Shown: piece after piece, positions 45,305 to 56,315 of the stretch
How the letters are laid out: each line of letters opens with the position of its first letter
Position numbering within the stretch: position 1 is the first letter of the stretch
Assembly: GCF_027887165.1 (NCBI RefSeq)
Contig: NC_077227.1
Coordinates: 346,671,707-346,735,706 of the forward strand
Direction of reading: 5' to 3'
From: Monodelphis domestica
Taxonomy: Eukaryota; Chordata; Mammalia; Didelphimorphia; Didelphidae
DNA length: 64,000 bases
Notes under the pieces: model-generated
What the model was told of the DNA's origin: nothing
The model's input: only the letters and a program-made list of their open reading frames with translations
Database searches by the model: none
Position numbers and translations under genes: made by a program

Positions 45305-45595
45305 AATCAGTTATTTATTTGTTAACTATCTACTATGTGCCAGGCTCTGTGCTAGGCACTGGGGATATAAAGACAAAACAACAACAACAATCACTACCTT
45401 CAAGGAGCTCGCATTCCATAGGGGAGATACTATGTCATTTGTTGCATTAAAAGAAAGAATGATGGGTGTTGTCAGTGGAAGGGGTGAGGAGAGTAATGAC
45501 ATTGGGGGAAAAAAATCTTCACTGGAATTAGGGATGGGGGAATATTAATGGACAGGGAACCCTGGGTAATGTTAATCTGATGATGGAGGATTTTA
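45305..45595 (-). repeat. L2 3' region, antisense
   Basis: TTGTTAACTATCTACTATGT, GCCAGGCTCTGTGCTAGGCA, CTGGGGATATAAAGACAAAA, CTTCAAGGAGCTCGCATTCC. One of the better-preserved antisense L2 ends in the window. Confidence 0.88.
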
Positions 45596-45599
45596 AACA

Positions 45600-45835
45600 T
45601 GGGAGGAAGTTTGGCATAATAGATAAAGGATTGTACTTAAAGTCAGGAAGATTTCAAATCACATGCTTGCTGTGTAATCTTGATGGCATTTAATGTTTCT
45701 CGGCCTCAGTTTCCTCATCTATAAAATAGATATTAAAATAATCCTACCTAATTCACAAGATTTTGAGGATCAAATGAGATATTATTTGCAAATAATTTTG
45801 CAAACTTTAGAGCTCTATTATGCATATATAGTTAG
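45600..45835 (+). repeat. THER1-like SINE
   Basis: GGCATAATAGATAAAGGATT, CTCAGTTTCCTCATCTATAA, GAGGATCAAATGAGATATTA, TTGCAAATAATTTTGC. Confidence 0.85.
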
Positions 45836-45856
45836 TTAATTAGTTATAGTTATTAG

Positions 45857-45960
45857 TGCTTCAGTTTCCTCATCTGCAAAATTAGGAAGTTGAACTCAGT
45901 GGTTTCCCTGAAGTCCCTTCCTGCTCAGAAATCTGATGTTATTATTATTATTATTATTAC
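45857..45960 (+). repeat. MIR 3' fragment with (TTA)n tail
   Basis: CTTCAGTTTCCTCATCTGCA, GTTGAACTCAGTGGTTTCCC, CCCTTCCTGCTCAGAAATC, then ATTATTATTATTATTATTAC. Confidence 0.8.
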
Positions 45961-47429
45961 CCCTCATCAGAGATTTAAACTCAGTTGCTTCACCTAACAA
46001 TCTATTCAGCAAAAGAGATCCATTCTCTAGTTTCTCACTGTGCATATCAGCCATGTCTACAACTGTGGAATAAATTCATTTCGGCCAAAAAGGTATCATG
46101 GATCCAAGTGAATGGTCCAATTTGCAAGGTAACTGAGCCACCTTCCACTTCAGTGGGGCTGACAGACCATGAAAATTACCAAGTTACCTGATAGTCCCTT
46201 AGGTGGTCAGGAGAGAGGGAAGAAAGAAAGCCAAAGTCAATATTCATGTGTTGCAGTCTTCTAATCGGTGTCTCAGTGATATGGACCAAGTTCATATTCC
46301 AGATCAGCTCCCAACTTGCCATCGTGGGATGTCTCATATGAATCCCCAATAGATCATGTTATGGCCAACAGATAGGTAATACGTTAACAATTCCTGTCTT
46401 GAGACTATGTGCCATCTTTTGGAGATCCCAGGAGGAACAGAGTTGTTCCTGGGCTTGAATTTTAGCTTTGTTCAGCTAAAGTTCCCAGCACCCATCTCTT
46501 CACAGATTCCATTCAAAACCATGGTAAACTTTGGGTTCATGTGCTTGCCTCAAATAATAGAATAATTTCTCCAGTGTAAATATATTTCTCATTAATCATG
46601 TCATCTACCTGGATAATGAATGGCATGCTGTGATGATCGTAAAGCCATGTAGTGACATAGAAATATTCTTATCCTGAATCACCATATTAAATGGTTCTGG
46701 GGGTGATGAACATCACTCTCAGAGGAATATTGTAGGCCAGGTTCAAACCATTTAGCTCATTAATTGTTAGCCCAAAGAAGAGAGGAAATGTTAATATATT
46801 TATGAGAAAGTGTGTAGCCTAGAATTTTATTTGCCCCATTGGTATGAATGGGAAAATGGCTACCTGTACAGTTAACTGACATTTGGTCCCTCAGCCACTA
46901 TAAGTCAAAATAATAAAAAGGACACAAAGGATGGAGCCCTTTATTTTAAGAACCTACAATGAAGTTAGAAACTAAATCTAATAAAACTCTACTGTAAAAA
47001 GGTTGTAGAATTCTAGCTAGTTTAGTGATCCCTTTGCCTCTTGTCTAATAAAAACTTAAAACAATCATAGTTTTAAAAAATGTTTAAATGAGAATGAATT
47101 CTTCATCCAAGTCAACTATTCTATTGTAGGTGAAGAGGCCATTGAGAACACGAATTTTGCTTTTTGTTTTCACTAGAAATGGGTTCACTCAAACCCATCT
47201 ATAGTCTTTCTTCCAATTCCACTTATGATTGGCAACAAAAGAGGAGTTTGTGAGTTGGTTCTTTGGAATTAGAGTTGCAGTTTTTAGTCAGGGAACAATT
47301 TTTCCCAAGCAAAACTAACCATATTTAAGGTTTCATTCTATCAACTAATCTTTAAACCATTAACTCAATTTAGTAGGATTGAACAAAACACATTCTATAA
47401 CACATAATAGCATAGGATAGGTAGAAAGC
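45961..47429. other. Intronic, 1.5 kb without recognised repeats
   Basis: Unlike its neighbours, this interval shows no SINE or LINE I can name. On the minus strand, 46,540-46,785 contains two in-frame open blocks (31 and 43 codons) separated by two stops. No family was recognised, and such lengths are expected by chance. Confidence 0.4.
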
Positions 47430-47935
47430 AATTCACATGTGACAAATATTTGTTATGTTACATGTGTATAATATACAATGATAGGACTGGGAAAAAAATA
47501 CAAGATAAATAAAAATACATTTTGCCCTCAATGAGTTTATGATTTACTCAGGAAAATGTATACACAGATGAGCATAATGCAGATGTGAAAGATTAAAGTC
47601 ATGAAAACATATCAAATGAAGGATATAATACTTCCGGCTGAGTGAATCAGAGAAAGTTATCTAGATGAAACTACTTTTTTTTTCTGGATTTGGAAGCATA
47701 AGGGGGATGTCATTAGGCAGAGACCCTATGAATACTGGTGGCAATGAAGGAGTGAGGAAAAAATGACCAGTGTGAGATAATGCTAAAAGAATTTGGTGCC
47801 CAATCATGAAGAACCTTGAATGCAATCCTAAAGAGTTTGGTCTTTATTCTAGAGACAGTGGGAGCCACTAAAAGTTTTTGCTTAGTAAAGTGACTTGGAA
47901 GATGGGAAATGTCACAAGGTTTTGCATTCTATTGT
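47430..47935 (-). repeat. L2 3' region, antisense
   Basis: TTTTGCCCTCAATGAGTTTA, GAAGAACCTTGAATGCAATC, GAGTTTGGTCTTTATTCTAG, AGTGGGAGCCACTAAAAGTT. Matches the antisense L2 order also seen at 50,250-50,350 and 59,225-59,330. Confidence 0.65.
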
Positions 47936-47957
47936 TTATTGGACTCTCTTTATTCTT

Positions 47958-48142
47958 TTTTTAACCCTTACCTTCTCTTTTAGAATTGATACTAAGTATT
48001 GATTCCAAGACAGAAAAGCAATTAAGGGCTAGGCAATTGGGATTAAGTGACTCGCCCAGGTTCACACACCTGGCTAGATTTAAAGCCAGGACATCCTAGC
48101 TCCAGATTTGGCTCTCTATGCTCTGAGCTACCTAGCTGCCCC
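47958..48142 (-). repeat. Type A (MON1-like) SINE with target duplication
   Basis: TTTAACCCTTACCTTCTCTT, GGGCTAGGCAATTGGGATTA, GAGCTACCTAGCTGCCCC. Flanks CTCTTTATTCTT (47,946-47,957) and CTCTTCATTCTT (48,143-48,154) form a 12-bp duplication with one mismatch. Confidence 0.9.
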
Positions 48143-48554
48143 CTCTTCATTCTTCTTATTTGATATAGCTAGATGTTTTCCAGAGCCTCTGGTTCCCAAC
48201 TTCTGTTCCTTTTATTCCAGAAAACTTATGAACTAAGCAGAAGTATCTCTCACTCCTCAAATTCTCCTAGAGAATTTTATCTGTTTCATTCCTTTGTCTC
48301 ATCTTATTTTTCCTTTTATCATACTTGTTTTGTCCATGCCTTATCCCCCAATTATATGGCATACATCTTTGTGCCTCCTATGTCTTGCTTCATAGATATT
48401 AATCAAACTGAACATGGCATGCCAGAAGAAAAGAAGCAGTTATGAATTCCCGTCCTAGTCTCTCAGCAGTTACTCTTGTCTTGGACTAGATGAATTTTGA
48501 GATTCTGCAATTCTGCCTTTTAGGGAAAAAATGTTTATGTAATCATCATCATTA
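48143..48554. other. Intronic, no feature seen
   Basis: A plus-strand 90-codon frame (48,173-48,445) has no recognisable product. Nothing else noted. Confidence 0.45.
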
Positions 48555-48850
48555 CCACTCACATTTACACAATGTTTTAATCAATTAATCAGTCAAAAAG
48601 CATTTCCTAAATTCTCACTTTGACCATGCTAAATGTCAAAGACACAAAGAAAGGCAGTTCCATAGACCCTGCCTTCGGGGAGCTCACACAGGGCCAGCTG
48701 CTCACAGATTGCTGTGCAAACAAAATATGACCAGAGTAGGTGAAAGAGGAGTCACACTAAAGATGAGGAGGGTTTGGAAGGGCCTCTTGCAGAGGGTAAA
48801 TTTGATTCAATACTCCAATGAAAGTGGTGGTTCTTCCCTCTCTGTGCCAA
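48555..48850 (-). repeat. L2 3' region, antisense (donor of a local copy)
   Basis: CAATTAATCAGTCAAAAAGC, AAATGTCAAAGACACAAAGA, CTTCGGGGAGCTCAC, then AGGAGGGTTTGGAAGGGCCT. The 48,555-48,685 part is present again at 49,437-49,566 with about 90 percent identity. Confidence 0.75.
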
Positions 48851-49408
48851 TTCCAATAAGAGTAAGGCTTAAGTATTATATATCACAAGCCTCATCTTCC
48901 CCTCTACTGTAATAGTATTCCCCACCCCGTGCCTCTTTATGTGATATAATTTACCCCATTTTTACTTCTCTTCCTATTTCTCATAGTCCAATACTCTTTT
49001 TAACCCCTAGTTTTTTTAACATATCATCCCAAATAGCTTACTACCATGCCCTCTGTCTATGTATACTTCTTCTATTATAATATACTTCTATTATATACTA
49101 ATATAATATACTTCTATTATAATAATGATAATTTTTAAGAGTTACAGATATGATCTTTCCATATAGGAATATCAACTATTTGATCTTATTGAAGCCCTTA
49201 ATTTTTTTTCTCTTTCTTAGTTACCTTTTTATGCTTCTCTTGCATTGTATATTTGGACATCAAATTTTCTGTTTAAGTCTGATCTTTTCTTCAGGAATGC
49301 TTGGAAATCTTCTATTTTATTAATGACCATAATTTCCCCAGAAAAAATATAGTCAGTTTTGAGGGGTACAGAGGGTAAATTTGAAAGGAACTTTGAAAGA
49401 AGTCAGGG
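48851..49408. other. Intronic, AT-rich
   Basis: A local duplication of TATAATATACTTCTATTATA at about 49,074-49,122. No gene. Confidence 0.45.
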
Positions 49409-49795
49409 ATAAGCAGCTAAGTGACACAGTTGATGATCACTCACATTTACAAAATGCTTTAATCAATTAATCAGTCAACAACCATTTCTAAATGCTCACT
49501 GTGACCATACTAAATGTCAAAGACACAAAGAAAGGAAGTTCCATAGTTCCTGCCTTCAGGGAGCTCGTGCCAGGCCTGGTGTCAGGAAGACTAGTTTTTC
49601 TTAGTTCAAATCTAGCCTTAGTCACTTACTAGCCACATGACTGAACAAATCATTTAACTCTGTTTGCCTCAGCTTCCTCATCTATAAAATGAGCTGGAGA
49701 AGGAAATGGCAAACCACTCTAGTGTCTTTATCAAGAAAACCCCAAATGAGGCCTCAAAAAGTCAGACACTACTAAAACAACTGAACATAAACAAC
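49409..49795 (+). repeat. Type B SINE carrying an inserted L2 piece
   Basis: Head AAGCAGCTAAGTGACACAGT (49,411-49,430), then about 135 bp of foreign sequence, then CCAGGCCTGGTGTCAGGAAG (49,570 onwards), core and tail GGAAATGGCAAACCACTCTA, CCCCAAATGAGGCCTCAAAA. Apart from the foreign piece, the SINE is complete. Confidence 0.88.
49437..49566. repeat. Copied L2-derived segment inside the SINE
   Basis: Same orientation as 48,555-48,685, with about 13 differences over 131 aligned positions by hand. It includes about 25 bp of flank outside the L2 terminus of the donor (ACTCACATTTAC onward). The SINE bases between CACAGT and CCAGGCC are replaced. Confidence 0.85.
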
Positions 49796-49809
49796 AATAA
49801 AATGCACTA

Positions 49810-50000
49810 CATGGGTAGCTAGGTAGCTCAGTGAATTGAGAGCCAGTCCTAGGGATAGGAAGGCATGGATTCAAATCCGGTCTCAGATACTTCCTAGCTG
49901 TGTGATCATGGACAAGTCATTCAACCCCTGTTGCCTAGCCCTTACTGCTTTTCTGCCTTGAAACCAGTACACAGTATTGATTCTAAGTCAGAAGTTAATG
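49810..50000 (+). repeat. Type A (MON1-like) SINE
   Basis: GGGTAGCTAGGTAGCTCAGT, CTAGCTGTGTGATCATGGAC, ACACAGTATTGATTCTAAGT. Followed by a purine-rich tract (50,005-50,120; GGAAGGAAAGGAGGGAGGGA). Confidence 0.92.
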
Positions 50001-50149
50001 CAAAAAGAAAGGACAGAAATAGAGGAAAGAAGGAGGGTGGGAAGAAGGGAATAAACAAAGGAAGGAAAGGAGGGAGGGAGGGAGTCAGGGATGCTAAGGG
50101 TAGAGGTAAAGAGAGGGAGTGTTCTAAGCATAAGGATAAGGGCCAATGA

Positions 50150-53100
50150 AAAGGTACAGTCTAGAGACTGAGTGAAAGGAGCAGCAAGAGGGTCAGTATT
50201 CCTGGATTATAGAGTATGTGTAAGGGAACAAAGTGTAAGAGTAATAAGTTAGGAAGAGGACAAGTTGTTAAAGGCTTTAAAGTCAGAGAATTTAATGTTT
50301 CTTGCTAGATGTAATAGGAAGCCACTAGAATTTTTTCTGTGGGGGGAATCCAATGAGATCAAATCTGCATTATAGGAAAATCGCTTTGGCAGCTGAATAG
50401 AAGATGGATTGGAGTGGGGTATGACTTGAGTAAGGGAGACCAACCAGAAGGCTTTTCCAATATTCCATGAATGAGGTAATGAAGACCTGGATTAAGGTGG
50501 GAGCTGTATGAATGGAAAGAAAGAGATATACATAAAAGATATCATGAAGGTAGAAATAGCAAGACTTGGTGAGAGATTAGTTATATGAGATGTGCATGAG
50601 TAAGGGGTTGAGGAAGACACTTTACTGTAAGCTTTGGTGACTGGAGAGTGGTATGTTTGACTATCATAGGGAAGTTGGGAAGAAGTCAGGACTTTGTGAG
50701 AAAGATCATGAGTTCCCTTTTGAACACACTGAATCTGAGAAATCTATTGAACATCCTATTCAAGATGCCCAGTAGGTAGTTGATGACGTAAGAATGGAAG
50801 TCAGAAGAGAGAGATTAATTAGGTCAAAAAATCAATTGCATAGAGATATAAATCCCTTATTACAGTAGTTGATGAGATTTCCCAGTGGAATAATATAAAG
50901 AGAAAAGGTCTCAGAACAGAGCCTTGGGAAACACTCATAGTTAGTAGATGTTACCTACATGAAGATCAGAAAAGGAGACTGCAGAGTAGCCCAATAGGTA
51001 GGAAGAGAACAAGTAGTGTCACAAAAATCCAGAGAGGAGAGAGTAACCAGAAGATGCAGATATACAGTGTTAAAAGCTGTAGAAAAGTCAAGAAAGATGA
51101 GAAATTTTTTTAAAGTTTAGATTTGGTAATTAAAAGATGATGTGGAATTATAAGGTTGGAAGTGTACTTATAACTGCAGAGAGTTGAAAACAGAAAAAAT
51201 AGAAGTACTGATTGCAGGGGACTTTCTTTTGTTTAGGGTAATTTTAAATTTTTGTTTTTATTGTATGCAAAACCCACTTCCATGTCGGTCATTGTTGTAA
51301 GAGCAAACTCATATGTAAGCAAAACCTCAAAGTAAAAACATAAATACACTGATGTGAAAAGATGACTCTAACAGTTCTTTCTCTGGAGGTGGATAGTTTT
51401 CCAGGTCATAAGTCTTTCAGGACTGTCCCAGATTGCATTACTAAGAGTAGCCAAGTTTTCACAGATAATCATCATCCAATATTGCTATTACTATGTACAA
51501 TGTTCTCCTGATTCTGCTTATTTCACTCTGCATAAGTTCATGCAGATCTTTCCAGCTTTTCCTGAAATCATCCTGCTTATCATTTCTTATACCACAATCT
51601 CATATTCCATCACCAACATGTACCACAATTTGTTCAGCCATTCCCCAAACGATGGACATCCCTCAAGTTCCAATTCTTTGCCATCACAAAAAGAGCTGCT
51701 CTAAATATTTTTGTACAAGGAGGTCCTTTCCCCTTTTTTATTATCTCTTTGGGATCCAGAGCCAGAAGTGGTATTACCAGATCAAAGGGTATGCTCAGTT
51801 TTATGGCCCTTTGGGCATAGTTGCAGAAGGTTTTCTTAAGGAATTGAGCTATAATCAAATGGAGTGAAGGATTTTTAAGGAAGTAAGCCTGTTTGTAGGC
51901 AGCACAGAAGCAGCAAGTATTTAGAAAGAGAGTAAGATAAGTAAAAGCTGAGTTGATAGAGAAAGTGATATGCTCAGGAATTCAAGTACATGTAAGTGGG
52001 ATTGTCCTAGCAAGAGGAGCCATCTCTTCATGGGAGACAAGAGTGAAGGAGGAGATAGTTGGGGAAGGCATTGTGAGCTGAGGAGAAGAATGGGAGTTCC
52101 AAATGAATGGCCTCAAGTTTTTCAGTCAAGAATGAGATAAGATCCTTGACTGAAATAGTGGGAGAAGGGGATAATATAGAAAGCCTGGGAAGGGATGAAG
52201 GGCTTAGAATAGCTGCTGTGGAGAGTTGGATTAGGGTAGTGTAAAAGGTTTTCCTTGCTGCAATAAAGGCACATTGAGATTATATAAACATATTCAGTAA
52301 ACCGAATCAGAATAATTTCCTGTTTTTCTTAACTGTTTATTAAAACATGATTAAGGAGCAAAGGCAACAGATTGTAGAATTAATACAAAGTTGGGATTTG
52401 GCAAGGCATGATTGGTGATGGGATAAGGAGTGAAGAGATTGGTATCTAGAGAACTATGTAGTATTGAACTAGTTTACCAAAGATAAAAATGGGGAGGAAA
52501 AAGAATGTAGCCAGCACAGGTATGATGGTCTAGAAAAAAACTGAAGCATAGAAGGACTACAATTCGTGGTGAAGAAGAACAGGGTTGATATCATAAAAGA
52601 GAGGGTAAAATGAAATGATAAAAGGTTATAATCTGATAAAGAAATTTTGATTTCATGAAATGGGACACACACATGGGTGATGGCAAGATTAATGGTATGA
52701 CTATCTCTGTGTGTAGCTGAGATAGAGTGAAGGGATAGCCTGAAGTAAATTTCTCTCCTGCATCACTCTTGTGACATCATAAATTTTTAACTCTAACAGG
52801 ATAATTCATAGAAATTGAGTAGATTAAGGAACTAAGAAATTAGGGTATTTGAGGGAGTAGCTGTATGGGTGCTGATGTCTCCTAATAGAAGTACAGGGGT
52901 TGGGGTAAAAAGGCAATAAGTTTGACACTGAACTCCTTGAAAAAAAAAAGAATCCTGGGAGTTATTAGTGAAAATACCTACCAAAATCTTGATTGAGTGA
53001 TGCTAGAATTGAATAGACCTTAAAGGAGAAAAGGTTATTCAGTGATGGTGGTAGGAGAGTCTGGAAGTGGCAGTGGAGAACAAAGAGAGTTTCAGCTGTC

Positions 53101-53460
53101 TTATGGTGATCAGAGATTTGAATAAAAGTTGGCTAGGGGTACTGAGTCATCAATAGAGAACCAGGTCTCCGTGAGAGCCAGGAGGCAGGAGTAAAGTAAA
53201 AGTAAAAGGTTTAAATTTGTTCACTGTAGAGCAGACATTCCAGAGAGCACAGGAAAAGGGGCCCATAGATCTAGAGTTAGTCACTTGGGGAGTAGAGTTG
53301 AAGATCATGGGAGTGAGAGAGTAGGCAGCAGGGGATAGGAAATAGGAGTTATACAATGACAGCCAGGGGTTCAGAATCACTGGAATGGGGAAAATATGTT
53401 GGGGTGTGAGTATGCTAACCACTGAGAAATGAGTCCTAGACGAGCGTATCAGTCCTTTGA
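50150..53460 (-). mobile_element. Long antisense L2 LINE, split by an L1
   Basis: Reverse-strand L2 extending from its 3' part (TTAAAGGCTTTAAAGTCAGA; GGATTGGAGTGGGG) into the reverse transcriptase. The complement of 51,062-51,101 reads LIFLDFSTAFNTV, matching L2 LDLSAAFDTV. After an L1 insertion (51,225-51,835) the match resumes at about 51,863 (AAGGATTTTTAAGGAAGTAA; CTGTTTGTAGGCAG) and continues with L2-like order (AGCTGCTGTGGAGAGTTGGA at 52,210). The right limit is uncertain. Decayed, with many stops. Confidence 0.7.
51225..51835 (-). mobile_element. Old L1 3' fragment nested in L2
   Basis: T-rich left end, 3'UTR with ACTATGTACAATGTTCTCCT, then the ORF2 C-terminus on the minus strand: FRAALFVMAKNWNLR and IPLLALDPKEIIKKG, equivalent to the [15 protein letters not shown] and [11 protein letters not shown] blocks of the intact copy. 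A possible imperfect duplication is TTGCAGGGG / TTGCAGAAGG. Confidence 0.85.
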
Positions 53461-53689
53461 GGGAAAACGCAAATTGAGGGAGGCAGGTGATTAGACTGTT
53501 CAGGCAAGGTCAAACCTTGTAGCAATTGAAGACATAGAATCCTTTGAGACCCAAAAGGGATACCTCACGGCAAGTAAGAGAGAGTGAAGGTACAGCTTGG
53601 GGAAGTCCAAGATGGGAACTAGATCTGGAAGCCAGAAGACCAGACTGGGGGCAGAGTGACCAATTAGAAGCAATGAGCTCCTTGGGAGA

Positions 53690-55440
53690 GTAGGGAGGAG
53701 ATGGATGCAAGAAATATTGTAGAAGGAGGCATAACACATAACAAGACTTGAAACTAATTGGATATGTGATGTAAAGGAGGCTGAAGAGTTAAAAATAATG
53801 CTGATGTTTTAAACATGGATGACTAGAAGGAGGGTAGTTCCCTGAATGGAGACAGGGAAGTTTGGGAGACAGTAGATGTAGAGGTGAAAAACATTGGGTT
53901 CTGTTTGAGATGTGTTAAGTTTGAGCTGACTACACAACAGTTGGAATTGTTCAGCCAATAGGCAGATGGTGAAAGAGGACTGGATCTCAAGGGAGATACT
54001 AGGTATATTAATCTGGAAGTCATAGATAAGGGAACAGAAGGGAGCTGATGATATCATGGAGAGCTCAAAGTTTTAGATAATGGCTTCTTTTCCTGGAGTC
54101 CATGAACTTTTAAACTATGTTTATATTTTATAACTGTATTTCAATATAATTTGTTTCATTTTAATTCTATTTATCTTATTTTATGCACTTAAGAAAATTT
54201 TTCTGAGATGGGATGTATAGCTTTCACTAGACTGCCAAAAAAATCTATTATATAAAGAAGGTTAAGAACCCTTGTTACAGAGAAAGAAATGGGCCCAGAA
54301 CAGAGTTCTGGAATACACCCACAGTAAGGGATGGGATATGGATGATGATTCAGCCATGTAGATTGAGTAGGAGTAACCACACAGGTACAAGAACTATGAG
54401 AAAGCAGTGTCCTGAAAGTCCAGAAAGAAGAGAATATCCAGAAGAAGGGGAGAAATCATGTGTCAAAGTTACAGAGACATCAAGAAAGAGAACAACTGAG
54501 AGAAAGGCTATCAGGTTTTGGCAGTTGAGAAGAGAGATATTTCAGTTGAGTGAGGACCTTGGAAACCAGATTATGAAGGGTTGAGATGTGAGTGAGAGGA
54601 CAGGAAGGGCAATGAGTACAGTTTTTCCTAAGAATTTGGATGTGAAAGGGAGAATGAATACAAGGCAACAAATCGAAGGGGAGATTTTTCTTTCTTGTCT
54701 TAAGGAAAGAGGGAACTGAGTATGTCTGTGAGCAGATGGGAAGGACCCTGGAGACAGGGAGGTACTCAGGATTCAAGGGGAAGAGGAATGATTATGATGG
54801 AAACATGCTAAAGGAGATAAAGGGGATAGGTTGTAGTATACAAATGGATGGTAAATATAGTCCTTTAAAAAAAAAAAACCCTTACCTTCCACCTTAGAAT
54901 CAATACTGTGTATTGGCTCCAAGGCAGAAGAATGGTAAGGACTAGGCAATGGGGGTCAAATGACTTGCCCAGGGTCACACAGCTGGGAAGTGTCTGAGGC
55001 CAAATTTGAACCTAAGACCTCCAGGCTTGGCTCTCAACCCACTGAATTAGGCAGCTGCCCCATAAATATAGTCTTGCCATGAAAAGCTAACTCATCATCA
55101 GCCACTGTTGTAAAGGAGGAAAGAATTGGACCATGATGTGAATGGATTTGAAATGCCAAGTAAGTGAGAAGAGGAAACCCATGGCAAGTGGCTTCTTTTT
55201 TTCTCAGTAAAATAAAGGAATGGATTCCTCAGTTGAGAGAGAGTGGGGAGAAAAGTGGTGTGGAAGGCTTAAGGAGAAATGAAGTTTGGAACAATAAAGA
55301 GAGAAAGCCAGCAGATTTAGAACATTAAATTCCAAATTCCCCTCTGAGATGCTGTCAAGAAAGCCTTGGGGCAGGAGAAAATAAGGTAAATGTGTTGAGT
55401 GTTTGCAGCAAACAACTAAGGCCAAAATTGCCAAATATTG
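53690..55440 (-). mobile_element. Second long antisense L2 LINE
   Basis: Repeats the same L2 order as the preceding element: TTGGATATGTGATGTAAAGG, ATGTGTTAAGTTTGAGCTGA, CCAGAACAGAGTTCTGGAAT, then the complement of 54,458-54,490 reading LFLDVSVTLTH (RT core relic), then GAGGACCTTGGAAACCAGAT. A type A SINE at 54,863-55,062 interrupts it, with matching flanks. Sequence continues to about 55,440. Confidence 0.68.
54863..55062 (-). repeat. Type A (MON1-like) SINE with exact target duplication
   Basis: AAAACCCTTACCTTCCACCT, GGTCAAATGACTTGCCCAGG, AGGCAGCTGCCCC. TAAATATAGTC occurs on both sides (54,852-54,862 and 55,063-55,073). Confidence 0.95.
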
Positions 55441-55599
55441 TTCGGTAATAACTTCTTACTTTTATTTTCTGTGCTCAGCTTTTGACTACCAGTATTAATG
55501 TGACAAGAATAAGAACTATTTGTATCACCAAGGGATACTCCCCAACCATCCTGTCCATCATTGTCTAAAGAAAGGGCCATATTCTTCACACAGTCTCAT
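55441..55599. other. Intronic, no feature seen
   Basis: Short unassigned gap between the L2 and the SINE cluster. Confidence 0.4.
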
Positions 55600-55905
55600 A
55601 AAAAATAATGGTGCTGATGCTCTCTGCTGGCATTTATATGGCACTTAACAATTATATGGCACTTTTACATACATTATTAATAATAACAGTACATATTTAT
55701 ATAGTATTTTTAGGTTTTCACAAGACTTTAAATATATTATCTTACTTGACCTTCATAATGACCTGTTTTACGGATGAAATAACTGAAGTTTAGAGAGATT
55801 AAGTGACTTGCCAGGGTCACATAGCCAGTAAGTATCTGAAATATTATTTGAGTAAGCCTTTCTAACTCCATGGTTAGTGTCTCTATTATACCACACTGCC
55901 TAGCA
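55600..55905 (-). repeat. THER1/MIR-like SINE
   Basis: AATAATAACAGTACATATTT, ACTTGACCTTCATAATGACC, AGATTAAGTGACTTGCCAGG, head near TATACCACACTGCCT. Confidence 0.8.
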
Positions 55906-56135
55906 TATTAATTGCCAGTATTTATATAATGCTGAGATGTTTGCAAATAATTTTACAGATATTATTGTCCTTGATTCTCACAAAACAACCCTGTCAAGTA
56001 AGCATTCTAGTATAGGTATCAAAGTTCACATTTTAAATATGGAGAAACTGAGGCTAAGTGGCTTGTTCATAATTACATCACTAGCTAGTGTCAGAGAAGA
56101 GAATGAACTCATCTCCTAGACTCCTAAGTCTAATA
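55906..56135 (-). repeat. THER1/MIR-like SINE
   Basis: TTGCAAATAATTTTACAGAT, GATTCTCACAAAACAACCCT, GAGAAACTGAGGCTAAGTGG. Tandem to the previous copy in the same orientation. Confidence 0.78.
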
Positions 56136-56315
56136 GCCCTCATCATGACCCTATAGGGTAGGTGGCATGTTATTTGTTCTCTTTCCCCCACCCCCTTTTA
56201 CAGCTGAAGAAACTAAGGATCAAAAAAATTAATCAACTCTCACAAGGGTAGTGAGTGGTAAAGCCAAGTCTTTGACTTGAATCTCCTGAATCCAGGTCTA
56301 CCTAAAACACTGCAG
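56136..56315 (-). repeat. MIR-like SINE
   Basis: CAGCTGAAGAAACTAAGGAT, TCTCACAAGGGTAGTGAGTG, CTGAATCCAGGTCTACCTAA. Third in a head-to-tail row. Confidence 0.7.
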
